Position numbers and translations under genes: made by a program. From Misgurnus anguillicaudatus (taxonomy: Eukaryota; Chordata; Actinopteri; Cypriniformes; Cobitidae), in NCBI RefSeq assembly GCF_027580225.2, contig NC_073348.2, positions 40,862,501 through 40,926,500 on the forward strand: a stretch of 64,000 nucleotides of DNA. Reading direction: 5' to 3'. Shown piece after piece: positions 22,801-36,141 of the stretch; position 1 is the first letter of the stretch, and the number at the start of each line of letters is the position of its first letter. A model generated the notes under the pieces. It made no database searches. It was not told where the DNA came from and saw only the letters and a list, made by a program, of their open reading frames with translations.

Positions 22801-23160
22801 TAACTTTAACATATATTTCAAAGTGTATTTCAGGGGTAAAAAATATACTTTCCTGGCCAAAATATTAAAGTTTGTATAAAAGTATAAAGTATGAGTAAAA
22901 TGTATATGTATCTATAAAATATAAAATTATAAGTATTTTGCAGTTGAAAATATATTTAATTTCACATTTTTCAAACCCTTTCAAACGTTTTTCTTCCAAA
23001 GCGACATGAATAATAAATACTAAATATATTTCAAATTATACCCAAAAATATTTTGGTAAAAATACATTGTAAACATATTTCAAAATATATTTCAGTACAT
23101 ATATTTTTGTATACATTTTTGTGTATATTTTATGTAAAATTATTTTTGAAAATCTATTTT
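22801..23160. repeat. AT-rich degenerate repeat (TATATTTCAAA units)
   Basis: Irregular repetition of ATATATTTCAAA, AAAATATATTT and GTATATTTT-type words; low complexity, no frame. Confidence 0.5.
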
Positions 23161-24379
23161 TACTGTATGGTAATGACTACAGAATAATCCAGAAGTAATG
23201 ACTGGGAATAATGGGAAAGATGGACATCTGATTGAGCTCAAATTAGTAAATGTCGTGTATAAACAATAGTCAAAAATCACAATATCAAAACTCTTACATT
23301 TTTATATCCATAAACAAGTATTGGTAATTCTAAGCCAATGAAAAGTTAGTACTGTATGTAAAAGTATGCCACATATCCACTTTTTTCACACTAACATTTC
23401 AAACAGAACACGTGACACAGTATGAAAGTCCTGTATTCCCACACAAAACCCTCATTTCCTTTAAATCAAAGAAACATGAGTCATTTAGCCTGCAGGGGGC
23501 AGAGGTGAGAGGTTAGAGGTTACAACATGCATACCATGACTCACCTACATCAACCCTACTGAGGGTACGACCCCCAAATCCACGGTCACATGTCAATCAC
23601 CTGCCTGCTGATAGACAGAGCTCTGTCAGTCTCTACTGCGTTAAACAACCAATAAACCCCAACTGAACCTCAGAGTCAAGTGAAAAGAATGCTTCAGGTT
23701 AATAATACCTTCATATTACAGACAAATAAACAATCTGACTGCTACAAGGTCAGCATTTACTTTCTATAGCTCTCATTCAAGAGTCGAGCATTGAATTGCT
23801 TGTGCAAATGGTTGTGGGTTTGTTTCTCTTGATATCTTTTCTTCATGATACAGAGAAAGAAAAGCTCCAGTGGCTTTAAAGATAAACACAAAGACTCTTC
23901 TCTTATTACCTTGAACCTAAAAACCAGCAGCTCACTTCAGTCTCATGTGTGTGTTTAATCCATTCAAATCAATGACAACACTGACACTGAACATCATTTA
24001 AAGGCTAACTTTATCAAATGTTTTGAACAACTACTGTACCGTACCTCTGGTCATCTATTCCAGATGTGATTCCACAGATCAGGACATTTATATTAACCTG
24101 GAATTTTCCTTCAAGCTAAAAGTAATAGAATTGACCTCATTTCAGAAAATGATGGACATTTGAGCTCCTGGTTGGCATGACAACACAATTTCCATAAGCT
24201 ATGTGATGGAGCATCATCCCTGAGCGACAGGCTGTGTGTGTAAAACAATTAAGTTTTACTAACTTAAAATGGAAAATGTCTGGAAATTTACCGGAAACTT
24301 TCCGCCATACTCCAGACCGTCTGACATCTACACTCATCCATTCACACGATCAAATAGTCAGCATTCAAATCCTCTGCTT
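23161..24379. other. no gene seen
   Basis: Unremarkable intergenic DNA. Frames at 24137-24464 overlap on both strands and run into the MITE at 24380. Confidence 0.5.
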
Positions 24380-24700
24380 TTCAAGAAAAACATTTCTTAG
24401 TATTTTTGTCTTGTTTTTTGTAAAAATATTTAAAAATGATGAGCAAAACAACCCAAGAAAATAAGTCTAGTTTTTTTTACGAAAAATTCAAGAAAAATTA
24501 GCTTACTGCATTGGCAGATTTTTGTTGCTTGTTTTATGCACAAAATCACTTAAATTTTTAGTCTAAAAACTAGACTTATTTTTTGGGGTTGTTTTGCTCA
24601 TCAAGAAAAGCATCTTAATTTAAGAATGTTTGGATATTTTTACTGAAAACAAGACAAAAATACTAAGAAAATTATTTCTTGAAAATAATTTTTTGCAGTG
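24380..24700. mobile_element. palindromic MITE, CACTGCAAAA family (copy 3)
   Basis: Inverted blocks TCAAGAAAAACATTTCTTAG and CTAAGAAAATTATTTCTTGA, with the right terminus TTTTTTGCAGTG at 24700. The extreme left terminus is missing. Confidence 0.7.
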
Positions 24701-25547
24701 CAATATCTAAAATAAGATACCTATACACTAAAAATAAGATAGACATACACAATATCTACAATACTTCTGTGCCAATTTAAGCATTGTACTTGCCATGCAT
24801 TTGGTTCTGTAAGAGATGAAATATTTGAAGACAGTTCATTAATGAATATAAAGTTAAAACAGAATTCATCTCAAAGTTAAACCGAAGTGAATCTCTGTGC
24901 AGGTGAAAACCATTTTAAGGCAGATGTAATGGACCTTACAGAAAGATTTCATCTCAGTCCTGCTTCAGTTCTTTAGAAATCAAACAAGAAATTCCTTCAT
25001 CATGACTTCTGAAACTCTTGATAGATCTTATAAGTCTCTTGATTTTAACTGGTGAGAAAACCATCATTAGTTTTCATCAGTTATTCGGTGGTGTTTTTGG
25101 CAGGAGTAAGAACACAATAAAAGTTGTTAAATGAAAGTCAGTCAGTGGGTTACAGCAGACATCTGTGTTTCTCTTTAATGATTCACTTCGTTCTTTAACA
25201 ACACAGCCAAAGCCTCATTAGAAAGACATGAAACAATTCCAGTCCAAATATCTACAGGATTTCTCCTGAACCAGAACAGATCGTTCAGATAAAAATACAA
25301 ATCTATTTCAAGAACTACTTCAACTTCTTCTAATAAACACAGATGTTTTTGTGTTTATAGCTCAAAGTAAATGTGTCTTTATGTGTAAATAACAACATTT
25401 AATGGAGAGGATAACTAACCTAGAATTACCCTGTTAGCATTCAATCTGACAACATTTTTATTACCATTTGAAATGTATTTTGTAAATGTTTATAAAACCT
25501 AGTCAAGTTTAATTTAATAGTTTATCTGTGTTTCTGCAAATTACCTC
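24701..25547. other. no gene seen
   Basis: AT-rich intergenic DNA without recognisable repeats. Confidence 0.5.
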
Positions 25548-26160
25548 ATCATTTGTGCATTATTTTCAAATAATTCAATGACCCATCATCAATTATTCCT
25601 TACTTTTACCACGGGTCTGTTGAATGCTTTATTCTGATTGGTTGAGAAATGGGTGTTGATTATTTTTCTGTAAACTGCACACTTAACTTGTCAAATGTCT
25701 TAAAAATATGCACCAGATCAATGTTTGTGGTAGACGGTCACGGTTTCATCGGGCGCACGTGCGTCTGGTCCAAACTTTACTTCCGGGTTCTGTTTGTTTA
25801 ATGGTCTCTGACTAGTTGCTGGAACTAAACTCTTAAACAAATAACTCTTCGAAAATAACAAATGTTTTGTAATCTATGTGTTGTTTATTTTGCATGCTAT
25901 ATAAATAAACTACCTTAAAAGGACTTTGTTGTTATTTATTCTTTGCAGAGTTTACTGGAAGTTACGTGATGACCACGAAAGCCGCGTGTTTATGTTGTTA
26001 CTGCTGAAACCGTCTATAAGAGGAATAATTGATGATGGGCCGTTGGATTATTAGAACATAATGCACACCCCCGGTGTAATGCCGCTTCCCATCGTGCATT
26101 ATTTTCTTATAATTCCACAGCCCGGCATCAATTATTCCTTATTAATTATTGCTCCTCTGC
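25548..26160. mobile_element. MITE-like composite with direct and inverted GCATTATTTTC blocks
   Basis: GCATTATTTTC...CATCAATTATTCCTTA occurs at about 25557-25602 and again at 26096-26142. An inverted relative (AATAATTGATGATGGGC) lies at 26025-26041. The interior carries the familiar fish string GGGTCTGTTGAATGCTTTAT. Confidence 0.5.
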
Positions 26161-26375
26161 GGTAGTAATATTAATGCTATTTATAAGTATGATATATTAT
26201 TATTTATAATGTTTAATTATAAAACAGCATAAGTAAGTGTTGTTGCATTATAAAGTGATTTAAGTGACAATTAAAGTCTTAGTCACAGAATTCAACTTAT
26301 GACAATATCTGCATTAACCGGCTTTCTAATATCATTATTTATTGTCCATCTTATTGTTTATGTTGAGGCTGTGCG

Positions 26376-26405
26376 TGTGTGTGTGCGTGTGTGTGTGTGT
26401 GTGTG
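26376..26405. repeat. (TG)n microsatellite
   Basis: An imperfect GT/GC run. Confidence 0.8.
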
Positions 26406-26924
26406 TTGGTAATGTGGTTTCATGAATGGTGTATAATGACATGTTTATTATGCTATAACCATGGTTTACGGGGACACAAGACAACACAAAAAGTGTTCCC
26501 ATCAACTGAAAAGCTAAAAAATGGTAAAGGGTAGTTTATTTTAGATTAAAGACATGTTTTTGTGACATTGGGGTTAGGGATTGGGGTAGGTAAGGGGATT
26601 GAAATGTTAACAGTTTGTACAGTAGAAAATACATTGCGTCTAGATTGTCCCCGTAAACAACATATGCCAACATGTGTGTGTGTGTTCCATTGGAAACACA
26701 GCAGCTGACCTGTGAGTTCATGTGAATGTCAGGGTTCACTGGAGGTCATGTCTAGGGTTGATGTTTGGGTAAGAGTCGTGGAATGTTTTCGAATCGCCCC
26801 GAGCTCAGAGTACAAAGGTTCAAGATCTTAAATATGTCATTCATAGAGTTTAAATAGTAAAGTTGTGTGTGCAATCTGAGACTGTCATCTCCAATTCTAC
26901 TGCTGTGAACAACTCTGAAATCTT

Positions 26925-26989
<65 letters not shown>

Positions 26990-26990
26990 C
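26925..26990. repeat. (TC)n(AC)n compound microsatellite
   Basis: About nine TC units followed directly by about 23 AC units, then ACGC repeats to 27003. Confidence 0.9.
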
Positions 26991-27265
26991 ACGCACGCAC
27001 GCACGTACGCATTATTGTCCACAGCTGTGGTAAATTACTTAAGACCACCAACACAACACAACACAACAGAACACAACACAAGTGATTTCTTCAAACACTC
27101 ATTTGTGCTGTTGTTTCTGTGTCCACATGATGGTGATGAGAAACAATTGAAGAAAAAAACAACAACTAGTAAACTGTCTAGAAAGACATCTTAACTCAAA
27201 TGTAAACTTTTTCGTGAATGAGTTGAATTTCTCAGTCCTCTTGTCCTTGTTTTTACTCTTAATCT

Positions 27266-27671
27266 TGAGTCAGGAACATGTTTTGTGTGGCAGCACATGG
27301 CCTTTGTTTTGGGCTGTGTGCTTCCTTGTCTCGTCTCCAGGCTCCGCCCCCTCATTAATTATCCTATTATTGTTTGTCATTTATTGCCCTCATTAGTTCT
27401 CCCCTATTTAATGCCCTTGTGTTTGCTGTCTTGTGCTGATTCGTTTTGTTCTTACCCGTGTATACGGCACAGTCTAGTGAGTTTTGTCAAGGTTATTATT
27501 ATTAGTTTATAGTCATAGTTTAGTGTAGTCCTGTCCTGTTATCATTGTTGCCTTGTTTTACTCCCTTGTGGGTGTTTGTTTTGTGTCTTTTGTACCCCAA
27601 TAAATCCTGTCTGTGTAAGCCTGCATCTGGGTTCTGTCTCTCTCTCTTTCTCTTTTGGTGAAAACCTGACA
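27266..27671 (+). mobile_element. solo LTR of an LTR retrotransposon (copy 1)
   Basis: LTR architecture on the plus strand: a TG start near TGAGTCAGG, a TATTTAA promoter-like box in CCCTATTTAATGCCC, AATAAA at 27599-27604 followed by a GT/CT-rich stretch, and the end CCTGACA. A second, rearranged copy is at 29410-29985. No internal coding region lies next to it. Confidence 0.6.
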
Positions 27672-29409
27672 GCAGTGTTGTGTGTTGTACAAATAGTGAT
27701 TTTCATATGACGTGAACGAGTGTTGGAACCGAATCTGTGAGAAAATAAAGCTGTCACGGTGGGAAAATTTGTAACAAGAACAGCCAAAATTCATCTTTTG
27801 TGAATGGCGCAATATATTTGGCATAAAACATTAAACCAGTCTGGAAATAAAATCTTAAACCAGAAATCAAAACAAATGTGTGTTAATATATTATTTTACT
27901 AAAACAAAGTAACAGCCATAATGCGTGTGCGTGCATGCCGTCCAGCAGTGTATTAAAGCTCTTTGTGTAGCATGCAGACTTCTGTAAGATTAATGTAAAG
28001 ACGATGATCTTGATGTAGACAGGTGCTACAGATGGATTTTTATATGAATAGTGTATCACTGCATTTATTAAACTTGAAAAATGAAGATTGAGAGACTTTT
28101 TGACATCAAGATGAATGTAACAGCTGATCTGAATTCACCATTTATTTCAAAACGAAAAGAATTTGTGTGATGTTTTGTCACATTGACGCGCAACTGTTTG
28201 AAGTCTCAGTGCTACTTGATAAGCTTTATCTTCCTCTTCATAGCAAAACTATCCATCACTATCATAAAACTGCTACTAACTACCTTCATTATTTCTCTTG
28301 AATCTTTCATCTTTCTCGCCCACATACAGTACAATACCATCACACGGCGGCTGAAACCAGATGATAGACCAAAGAGTAGCGAGCGGCAGTCGTGCAGCTG
28401 GGACATGTGTCTCAATCCTGAGCATCTTCATCTTTTTGTGGTCTGCAGGTTCTTTTATTTCTCGGTGTTTTTCCCCTCGGGCCGCGATGTTGAAGTCTCA
28501 TCTTCTGTTGGAAGCTCGGCTCTTTCTCTGGACATAATGATCCCTTCCAGCCACTTCTCTTTGTGAAACACGCGGATCTCGTTTCTCTTTTCAAACCTTT
28601 TCTCTTTCTTTCTCTTTTTCTTTTCTCTGAAAGGCCGTCCCTTCGGTTGTTAAAGTGATGTGTAAAATAACGATCATCAGCGTCTGGAGCTGTCGCTCAA
28701 CACCACACATTCACCTGCAGGTGACGGTGACACCAATCCAGCAGCTGAAAAACACCAAAAAGATGTCAAAGACAGGAGAATAGATCCTAAATAATGTTGC
28801 TGAGGATCATTGACCTCCTGATTGACTCTCACTTATCTCATAAGTACATTTCTATATGATCTTCATTCGCCATCAACTACTTTATAAAGTTAGACATACT
28901 TAGGCATAGGTTGGTGAATTTTCCAGTCAATCAGATTTGATGTCTTCCTGGCCAGAATAAACTTTGGTTTTGGTCTTTAAAAGTCTGTCTATGAAACAAC
29001 ACCAGAGAAAAGTCAACATGGTGTTGAAGTTTTTGTGTCCAGTTGTTATTCAACATTCTGAGAGGAGTTGAATGTGAAGACGGCTGTATGGTCGGGGTGA
29101 TGCTCGTCTCTTCTGTCATTTTAACAGCTGTTCACAGACATTCACAACAGCTGTGTGGTAAAACTACATCGCTTATACTCTAAAACGTTCACGATAATAT
29201 AGACAGCATGTGTTAGTAACATGATGAGAGTGGCTTTCAAACCTCAGACCCCTAGAAACAGGTGGACAAATATATGCGTCTTCATATAGAGTTGGAAAGT
29301 TTCCGGTAAAATTCTGGTAAATTTCCGGGGAATTTCTGGTAAACTTCCCATGGGAACTTAATCTGGGCTCCTGCCTTCATATCAGAGTTTTTTCTCCTTG
29401 TGACAGGAT
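27672..29409. other. no supported gene
   Basis: Frames at 28183-28566 (plus) and 28412-28594 (minus) overlap and lack similarity. A pyrimidine-rich TTTCTCTTT stretch lies at 28570-28630. Confidence 0.45.
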
Positions 29410-29985
29410 CATGACAGGTCCACATGTTTTGTGTGGTAGCACATGGTCTTGGTTGTTTTCACCAGGGGCACATTTAAATTCAAGCCGGTGCGTAACATTT
29501 TGCTATGGTTTCGACATGTTTCCTGGAAAGGTGGTGTGCAAATGGGGTTTGAGAAAGTTTTTCTCTTGTTTGGTGGGTGTGTCTGAACTGCAGTCCTATC
29601 ACATCACCATTTCTATTTAAAAAACATTGTGCAATGTTTAGTTGGAGCTGAACGCAACTCTGGCCATGTGCTTCCTGTCTCCTCACCCCGCCTCCTCATT
29701 TCTTACTTTGTTATTGTTTCATTCATGTCACTTGTTGCCCTCTTGATTAGGTCCTTTATTTAATGCCCTTGTGTTTGCTGTCTTGTGCCAGTTTGTTTTG
29801 CAGGATCCGACGTGTTGTGTATGCTACAATATGTTTTGGAAGGACACGTCATTGAGGTCTACTTTTGTCAGGTTTCTTGTTCTTTTATGTCAACACTATT
29901 TGGTGTTTGTTTTACCCCCTCGTGGGTTTTGTTTTTCCTTTTTTTTTGCCTGCCTGCCTGGGTTCTGTCCTCACAAATCGTAACA
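29410..29985 (+). mobile_element. LTR fragment (copy 2) with an insertion of about 200 bp
   Basis: It begins TGACAGGTCCACATGTTTTG and later shares TTTAATGCCCTTGTGTTTGC with copy 1. Between CATGGTCTTGG and CATGTGCTTCC about 200 bp (about 29462-29665) is present that copy 1 lacks. Confidence 0.55.
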
Positions 29986-30119
29986 AAAACAAGTCAACTG
30001 TGGATATCTTAGGTATTGATGGCACTATAGAAATCAAGTGTGTTTGTTGATAGCCTCTTCAAAAAAATATGCTCCAGACAAATTCTAGCAAATGAACGCT
30101 GTGACACTGATGTTTGCAG

Positions 30120-30352
30120 GCACCTGTCACAAAAAAAATACTGTTAGTTAAAAATGCTCTTTATTTGAAATGTCCCCAAAATATGCAACATTTTTGTCAA
30201 ATCCACATAATTTGTGTTACTTCAAAAAAATGATTTTAACAGTTTCAACTTGATTTTCTTATGTCAACTTTTCAAAAGCCAAAACTTAAAATAGTAGGTT
30301 GAAAACTTTCAAATCCAAGTCATTTTAACTTCATGCTGCATTTTTTACAGTG
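30120..30352. mobile_element. ACTGTAAAAA-type short repeat (second copy)
   Basis: It shares TATGTCAACTTTTCAAAAG-like, TTAAAATAGTAGGTTGA and GCTGCATTTTTTACAGTG with the copy at 14276. Confidence 0.55.
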
Positions 30353-31603
30353 CATAATGAGCCAAAATACTCAAGTGCATTATAAATATTTACTCAAACA
30401 TAATTGTAAGAGGATTTCTGCGGCTCAAACAGGAGGATTATTTGTACCACACGGTAACCCCACAGCCCTGAAACTCCCATCAACTTTTTATGCTATGAAA
30501 CATTTGCCAAAACTTTCCTTTCTTGCAAAAAACAAACATTGCAATCATTAACCTTTCATCCAAGCAATGTTTTCTGACAGCAGCACACATGTACTTCATA
30601 TTCAGCCTAATTACATTGCTATTTTTACATTATTCTCTTTATTATTAGTAATGACTGTTAATTTCTTTTTAAGGAGCTGGAGTAAGATTCATGTAATTGA
30701 TAGTTTCCAGAACACACGTCAGCGAGCCAAAAGAAAGAAAACTTGTGAGTCTGTAATCTAAAATATTCTGCTTTCTGGATATGTCTTGTGTCGGTCCTGC
30801 AGTGTCATTTCAATTCCTAATGTTAAATATGAGTGACGTAACACAGTAATAGTGCACTGATAATAAACATCTCTAGATGGTGCTGTGCTAATATCAGATG
30901 ATGTCCAAGGTCCATCCTAAAATGTAGACAGCCAGATCATAAAACATCTAAATGTGAACATCGATCACGCCGATCTAATGTCTGCCGCTCTCACTCGGCT
31001 CCAACCAGAGTCACCTTTCTGACCTTGAGAAGCATCCACACCGCAGCAGGATTTCTGCGAGCACCTTACAAGCCAAACATGATCCACCGGTGTCCAACTG
31101 ACCAGCTGCCACAGCTACTGAGAGCCACATAATATCCTCAGAATATAATGTGACACGGATCCAGCGTGTGGCTTAACTGCAGCGTCTTTGATCCTATCGG
31201 CCGCAGGTGTTGCCAACTCCGTGTGATCGGATGCACGCTTCCCAACCCCCCCAGACCCATCCTCAGTCTGTGACTGGACCTGGATTAACTCGAGACCTGG
31301 AGGAATCAGAGACAGAAACAGGATCCGGTCCCGCTCGGATCAATTCCAGGATCCTCGAGTCTCTCCTGCACTAAACATCTACACAACTTCCTGCTTCAAT
31401 TAGTGCAACCTTGTTAGATATCAAGACTAAGTCTACATGTTAAACATGCCAGCGCTAAATGTTAGAGGTTAACGTGGAAATAGCAGCACGTCTCAACCTC
31501 AGGAAGTCAACAGCTTATGAGAAACCCAAGGACATAAAGAAAACATCAACATAAGACTAACGGCCATGCCAATAAGAAGTGCAACAATATGACTGCCCTA
31601 AAT
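30353..31603. other. no gene seen; GC-richer unique block near 30960-31400
   Basis: The 30.96-31.40 kb part is less AT-rich and carries no repeat signature, but there is no frame or splice pattern. Confidence 0.4.
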
Positions 31604-32200
31604 ACAACTTAGACCAGCATAAGCTAGTAGCTGGTTTTAGCTGGTCCTCCCAAACTGGCAAAGCTGGTCAAGCTTGTGGGTCAGCTGGTCTTCCAGCCAG
31701 ACCAGCTAAGTCCAGCTTGACCAAATTAATAAATGAGCAAATTTGTAGAACCAAGCTGGGAGACCAGCAAAAACCAGCAACTCACCAGCTTATGCACTGC
31801 AAAGAATGATCTTCAAGAAAAATTTTTTTTAGAATTTTTGTCTTGTTTTCAGTAAAAATATCTAAAAAAAAAATTTAAACGAAGATGCTTTTTCTTGATG
31901 AGCAAAACGACCCAAGAAAATAAGTCTAGATTTTAGACCGAAAATATTAAATTTAAGTGATTTTGTGCATAAAAAATCTGCCAATGGGGTAAGCTAATTT
32001 TTCTTGAATTTTTCTTGAATTTAGTGTTTAGTAAAAATGTTCAAGAATTTTTTGCTTACTCCATTGGCAGTTTTTTTTAGCTTGTTTTATGCACAAAATC
32101 ACTTAAATTTGATATTTTTTGTCTTATTTTCTTGGGTTGTTTTGGTCATTTTTTTTCTTGAAAATCATTTTTTGCAGTGTGCTAGTTTTATTCAGTAGGG
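31604..32200. mobile_element. CTACTGAAAAATCCAGC-family MITE (copy 2), split by another MITE
   Basis: AGCTGGT/ACCAGCT inverted units run from 31604 to 31794 and the terminal TTTTATTCAGTAGGG resumes at 32182-32200. In between sits a complete CACTGCAAAA-family element (31795-32179). The left terminus of the host is eroded. Confidence 0.75.
31795..32179. mobile_element. palindromic MITE, CACTGCAAAA family (copy 4), nested
   Basis: Termini CACTGCAAAG and TTTTTTGCAGTG are flanked by TG at 31793-31794 and 32180-32181, a 2-bp duplication of host sequence (TTATG/TGCTAG where other host copies read TTATGCTGG). Confidence 0.75.
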
Positions 32201-32639
32201 TGAAGATATTAAATCATAAATTGAGTAACATTAAAAACTACATTGCACATCACAAACAGGGTGTGATGGCTTGAAGATGCTAAAATCAAATACTTTGGAT
32301 GGTAAAATATGTTTTTGAAACAAAGACCTGATGGCTAAAGCAGACGTGATGTGTTTATTGTAGCTATAAGAGTTTGACTTTAATGTTTGTGGACTGATCA
32401 TATCTACACAGATCTCCAGTTCAAGCATCATCCAAACACAGTTGAAACGGAATTTAGCAATATTGAATTAGATGAGTGGACCTCTTATATAAACCGTGTC
32501 ATTTTTTAAATCCTCATCCTAAACAAATGCAAAGTGTCACGAAAAGCAGTTGAGGTAGTGACGGAGTATTTCTGGGCCAAATTTACGCTTCTTCTTTCCT
32601 ATGAGTTTCAGAACGTTTTTTTTTTAACATGGGTACCTG

Positions 32640-32940
32640 TTACATATCGGTGACCCCATATTCCTTTTATGGGCACTTCCCCTGGAAAAGCACACCCACA
32701 CATCAATCAGGGTGAGAACATCACTGCACATGACAGCTTTGTTTTATATCAAGACTCAACAATGGCACAAAAAAAGAAGAAGTGTGTTTTTGGATGTAAG
32801 GAGGAGAAAGCTCTGTTCAGCTTTCTATGTAAGCCAGTTTATGGAAACAATGGATATAGTTTGTTTATCTGGGGTAGCAGTGGAGTTGCGTGTGCTGGAT
32901 TTCATTGAAATGGGGCGGTCCCAATCGGCTCATAAGTCAC
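32640..32940 (+). pseudogene. possible transposon-derived exon remnant
   Basis: Two overlapping frames contain MAQKKKKCVFGCKEEKALFS, a Cys-x3-Cys start reminiscent of the THAP-type zinc fingers found in some fish transposon proteins, followed by frame changes and a donor-like GGCG|GTAAGT at about 32945. This rests on style alone. Confidence 0.2.
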
Positions 32941-33006
32941 AGGCGGTAAGTAAAACTGCATCAAGCATCTGTGTTATAAGTGCATATAACATGAACATGT
33001 AGTGAA

Positions 33007-33317
33007 TGTCACGACACGGAAGGGTTGTAAGGACAGGACGCAAACGCAAGGTTCAAAATAAATAACATTTAATAATAAAAACACGAGGGCAGACATGGTG
33101 AAGGCAGGAACACAGGAACATGAACGCAGGAACATTAACACAGGAACAGACAGGGTATCAATGACAATGATCCAGCAGTGAGCAAACAGAAGACAGAGGT
33201 ATATATACACACAGACTAAATGACAAACAGGTGTGATGAGGCAGGTAATTAATCAATGAATGTCCAGGTGATAACAATCGGAACAGAGACAAGACATGAC
33301 ACGGATTAACCGTGACA
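33007..33317 (-). mobile_element. solo LTR with 5-bp target duplication
   Basis: TGTCACG at 33007 and CGTGACA ending at 33317 give TG...CA ends, flanked by the perfect duplication GTGAA (33002-33006 and 33318-33322). Read on the minus strand it has a TATATATA box and, downstream, TTAAATG/ATTTATTTTG poly(A)-type sequence. Length 311 bp. No internal region survives, so it arose by LTR-LTR recombination. Confidence 0.8.
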
Positions 33318-33322
33318 GTGAA

Positions 33323-35833
33323 TCATAAGATATCCAGAGATAGTGGGATAATGTTTTGTGTGTGTCGTGCTGGACGCCTCCTCCCGCTGGACGGCTCTGT
33401 GATCTCGTGCTTTTCCGGAAACATTTGCTAGAGCTGATCTGTCTTTTATCAATCTAATAAAAGAAAGACTGAAGGATGTAATAATACTCTAAAGATACTC
33501 AAGATTAACATGAGATGAGCAGAAACAGGAGTGGGTTAAAGTTGCTTTAAAAGCACAACATGACCTTCTGGACAGCCCAACATACACCAGCAGCTGATGG
33601 TGATCACAGGTCACAGGTACCCAACAAATCACAGGTATGCAGCCAGTGTACGTGTACCAGAGTCAAAAACACAATCGAACCCGACCGCAGAACGTGACCC
33701 GGTCCCTTAAGAGCTTAAAGTGACTGACATCACAGGGCATGAAACAAGCGTTTAGCTGACCGCAGCACGTCAAACCCACCGACAGGCCTTCAGATTCCTG
33801 GATTGGTTATGGAGTCTCTGGACATCCTGTAAACATTCAGCTACAGTATCTGGAGATCTGCCAACCGGATCAATTAGCATCCGTTCTTCACAACTACCGT
33901 CATATCCTAAACTAAGGCCACATGATATCACGGGTCGACATTCCTGTCATAAAGAGGGTCCAGACTTTATACAGTCCATGTGCGAGTCAATGTTTCTGAA
34001 TATCTCATTTGCTTTTCTTAGATCACAGTCCAGTTCAAATAAAAAAAATAGAGTGGTTGCATAAGACTTCCCCAGATGAACATTTGATTGATTTTGATTG
34101 TTTCATTTCAGTATAAACTAAACATAACTGAGAAATAGATGCAAATAAGACAATTAAAATTGGACAATCAAAACTATATTTTTTGATCAAATGTTGGAGC
34201 TCATATTGAAATTTGAATTGACTTGATGCTGGTTTATGATGATTTTAAAATCTTCTCTGAAATAGAGACATACATGAGATTTCTGGATCTGACAACATTT
34301 CAGTATTTGCTCTCAAGGACATTAAGGAGGCTTTCCTCTCAGATATTTCAGGTGGCTTCTCTCAAGCTTCACATCTTTATAAGGTCTCATCATTCAATCT
34401 ACAGTAATCCAACATTTCTCCAACAATTTGATAGCTTAACTCTGTTTAATCTTACGAGATACAGCGTGACCTGCTGGGAATGAGTAATGAGTTTTTCTAG
34501 CAGGTCCTGTAATAATATAATGTTTACTTGAACACAATCCTGTGATGAAAGTCCAGACATAAAGTATCTTTGGCCCTTAACTTCATTTATTTCTTATCTG
34601 CATTATCACAGCTCCAGTAACACACCCCTGTGCTCCTGACAGAACGAACATTGACTCTGATGGCTTTCACGTTGCTATAAACTCATACCTGCTGCTGACA
34701 GGTGATGACATCACTTCCTGTGTGCACGCGTCCATCACAGGTGCGACTTTACTAAGTCACGATATCTGTAAGATTTGAGCAGGACTATAAACAGAAGAGA
34801 TTATGTTGTTGTGAAAATGTGTTTACAGTAGCTATGTGCGTATAAATGATGTTAAAGCTAAGCACCATAACAACCACTCACAGCACCTTAGCAACCAGAT
34901 AGTAACATCCTAGCATCAGAGAAATACTCGTGTATATTTATCTATTGAGCAGGTGCTTTGATCCAATGTGATCAATAAAAAGATGCAAAATCTAATGTCT
35001 CTTTGTTGATGTAAACAGTTAAAAACTAGACTTTCCTATTTTATTATCATATTATAATATATATAATAGGTTAAATCTAAGATATTTGGCAACTCCAGTA
35101 AACAGCTTTGGTTTATCATTGAATTGCATCTTAAAATGTTTGGTCAACAGCAAAATGAATTTAAACATTTTGCTTTTGTAAAACATGCATGATTTTGCAA
35201 TTGAATATAAATGTAATTTGCTTTTGTACTATCAGACCTGTGACCCATTTTTTTGGCTGATGACACAACAAAAGAGTTGAACGCCACATCAGCAGAGGTC
35301 ATCATCACACGAACTGATGTCATCATCAATGCTAACACAGCCAATGAAATCCAGAATAAAACTCACACGACTGCCAAACACTACAGTAAATATTTTTGAA
35401 TTGTATATTACGCAAAAGATTTAGCAAATATGCATGAACATCCTATCTCAGTCTCTGGGTGAACTTTGACCCCACGGCAGCGTAGCAGCGATTATCACTG
35501 TTGCTCTGTAATAACATTTATTTTATCTATTTGTTTACTGTATTTGGTTTTTAAAATCAGGGTGACACCCATTAGTGATACACGCATCTGAATGATATCC
35601 ACACATACAGGTACAACACTACATTACTCTCTGGTCTTTGTTCTCTGCACCCGTATCCTTCAAACAAACATCTCTGATTACTCCTACATGTTTTCCACAT
35701 TGTCATGTAAGGGTTTGACAGTCATGATAAACTAAAACCTACTGAGCTGTCTTCTTTAAATACAATATAGGTGCCTTCGAAGGAAGCATCTTAAGTGAAA
35801 TTTAAGCTTACATTGTTAGAAATGTCTTATTCC
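33323..35833. other. no gene seen
   Basis: Ordinary intergenic DNA. A plus frame at 34223-34483 has no support. Confidence 0.5.
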
Positions 35834-36141
35834 TGCCAGCTTTTTACTAGTAACTTATTAACATTGATGTTATTTACTGTTTAATGAACATTAAACATTA
35901 ACAGAATAAAACTATAAAATCATGCAAAGCATTCAGGGAACCAGAAATCCTCTTTTTCTGTTTTTTCCTTCAGATTTTGTTTCCCAGAATGCTTTGCATG
36001 AGGCTTTAATTTTATAGTTTAGTTTTATTCTGTAAAGATAAAGACTTGGTAATGTTTAATGTTCATTTAACTTTAAATAAACCGTTGTCAGTAAATAACC
36101 TCCATTTATATCTACAGTAAGTTACTGGTAAACAGCTGACA
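35834..36141. mobile_element. palindromic MITE, CAGCTG family (copy 3)
   Basis: Inverted CATGCAAAGCATTCAGGGA and CCCAGAATGCTTTGCATG around 35960, with AGTAACTTATTAAC-type and AGTAAGTTACTGG arms. Confidence 0.7.

Noticed and set aside
28183..28566. 127-codon plus-strand frame
   Set aside because: An overlapping minus frame is equally long in part; no splice sites, no similarity.
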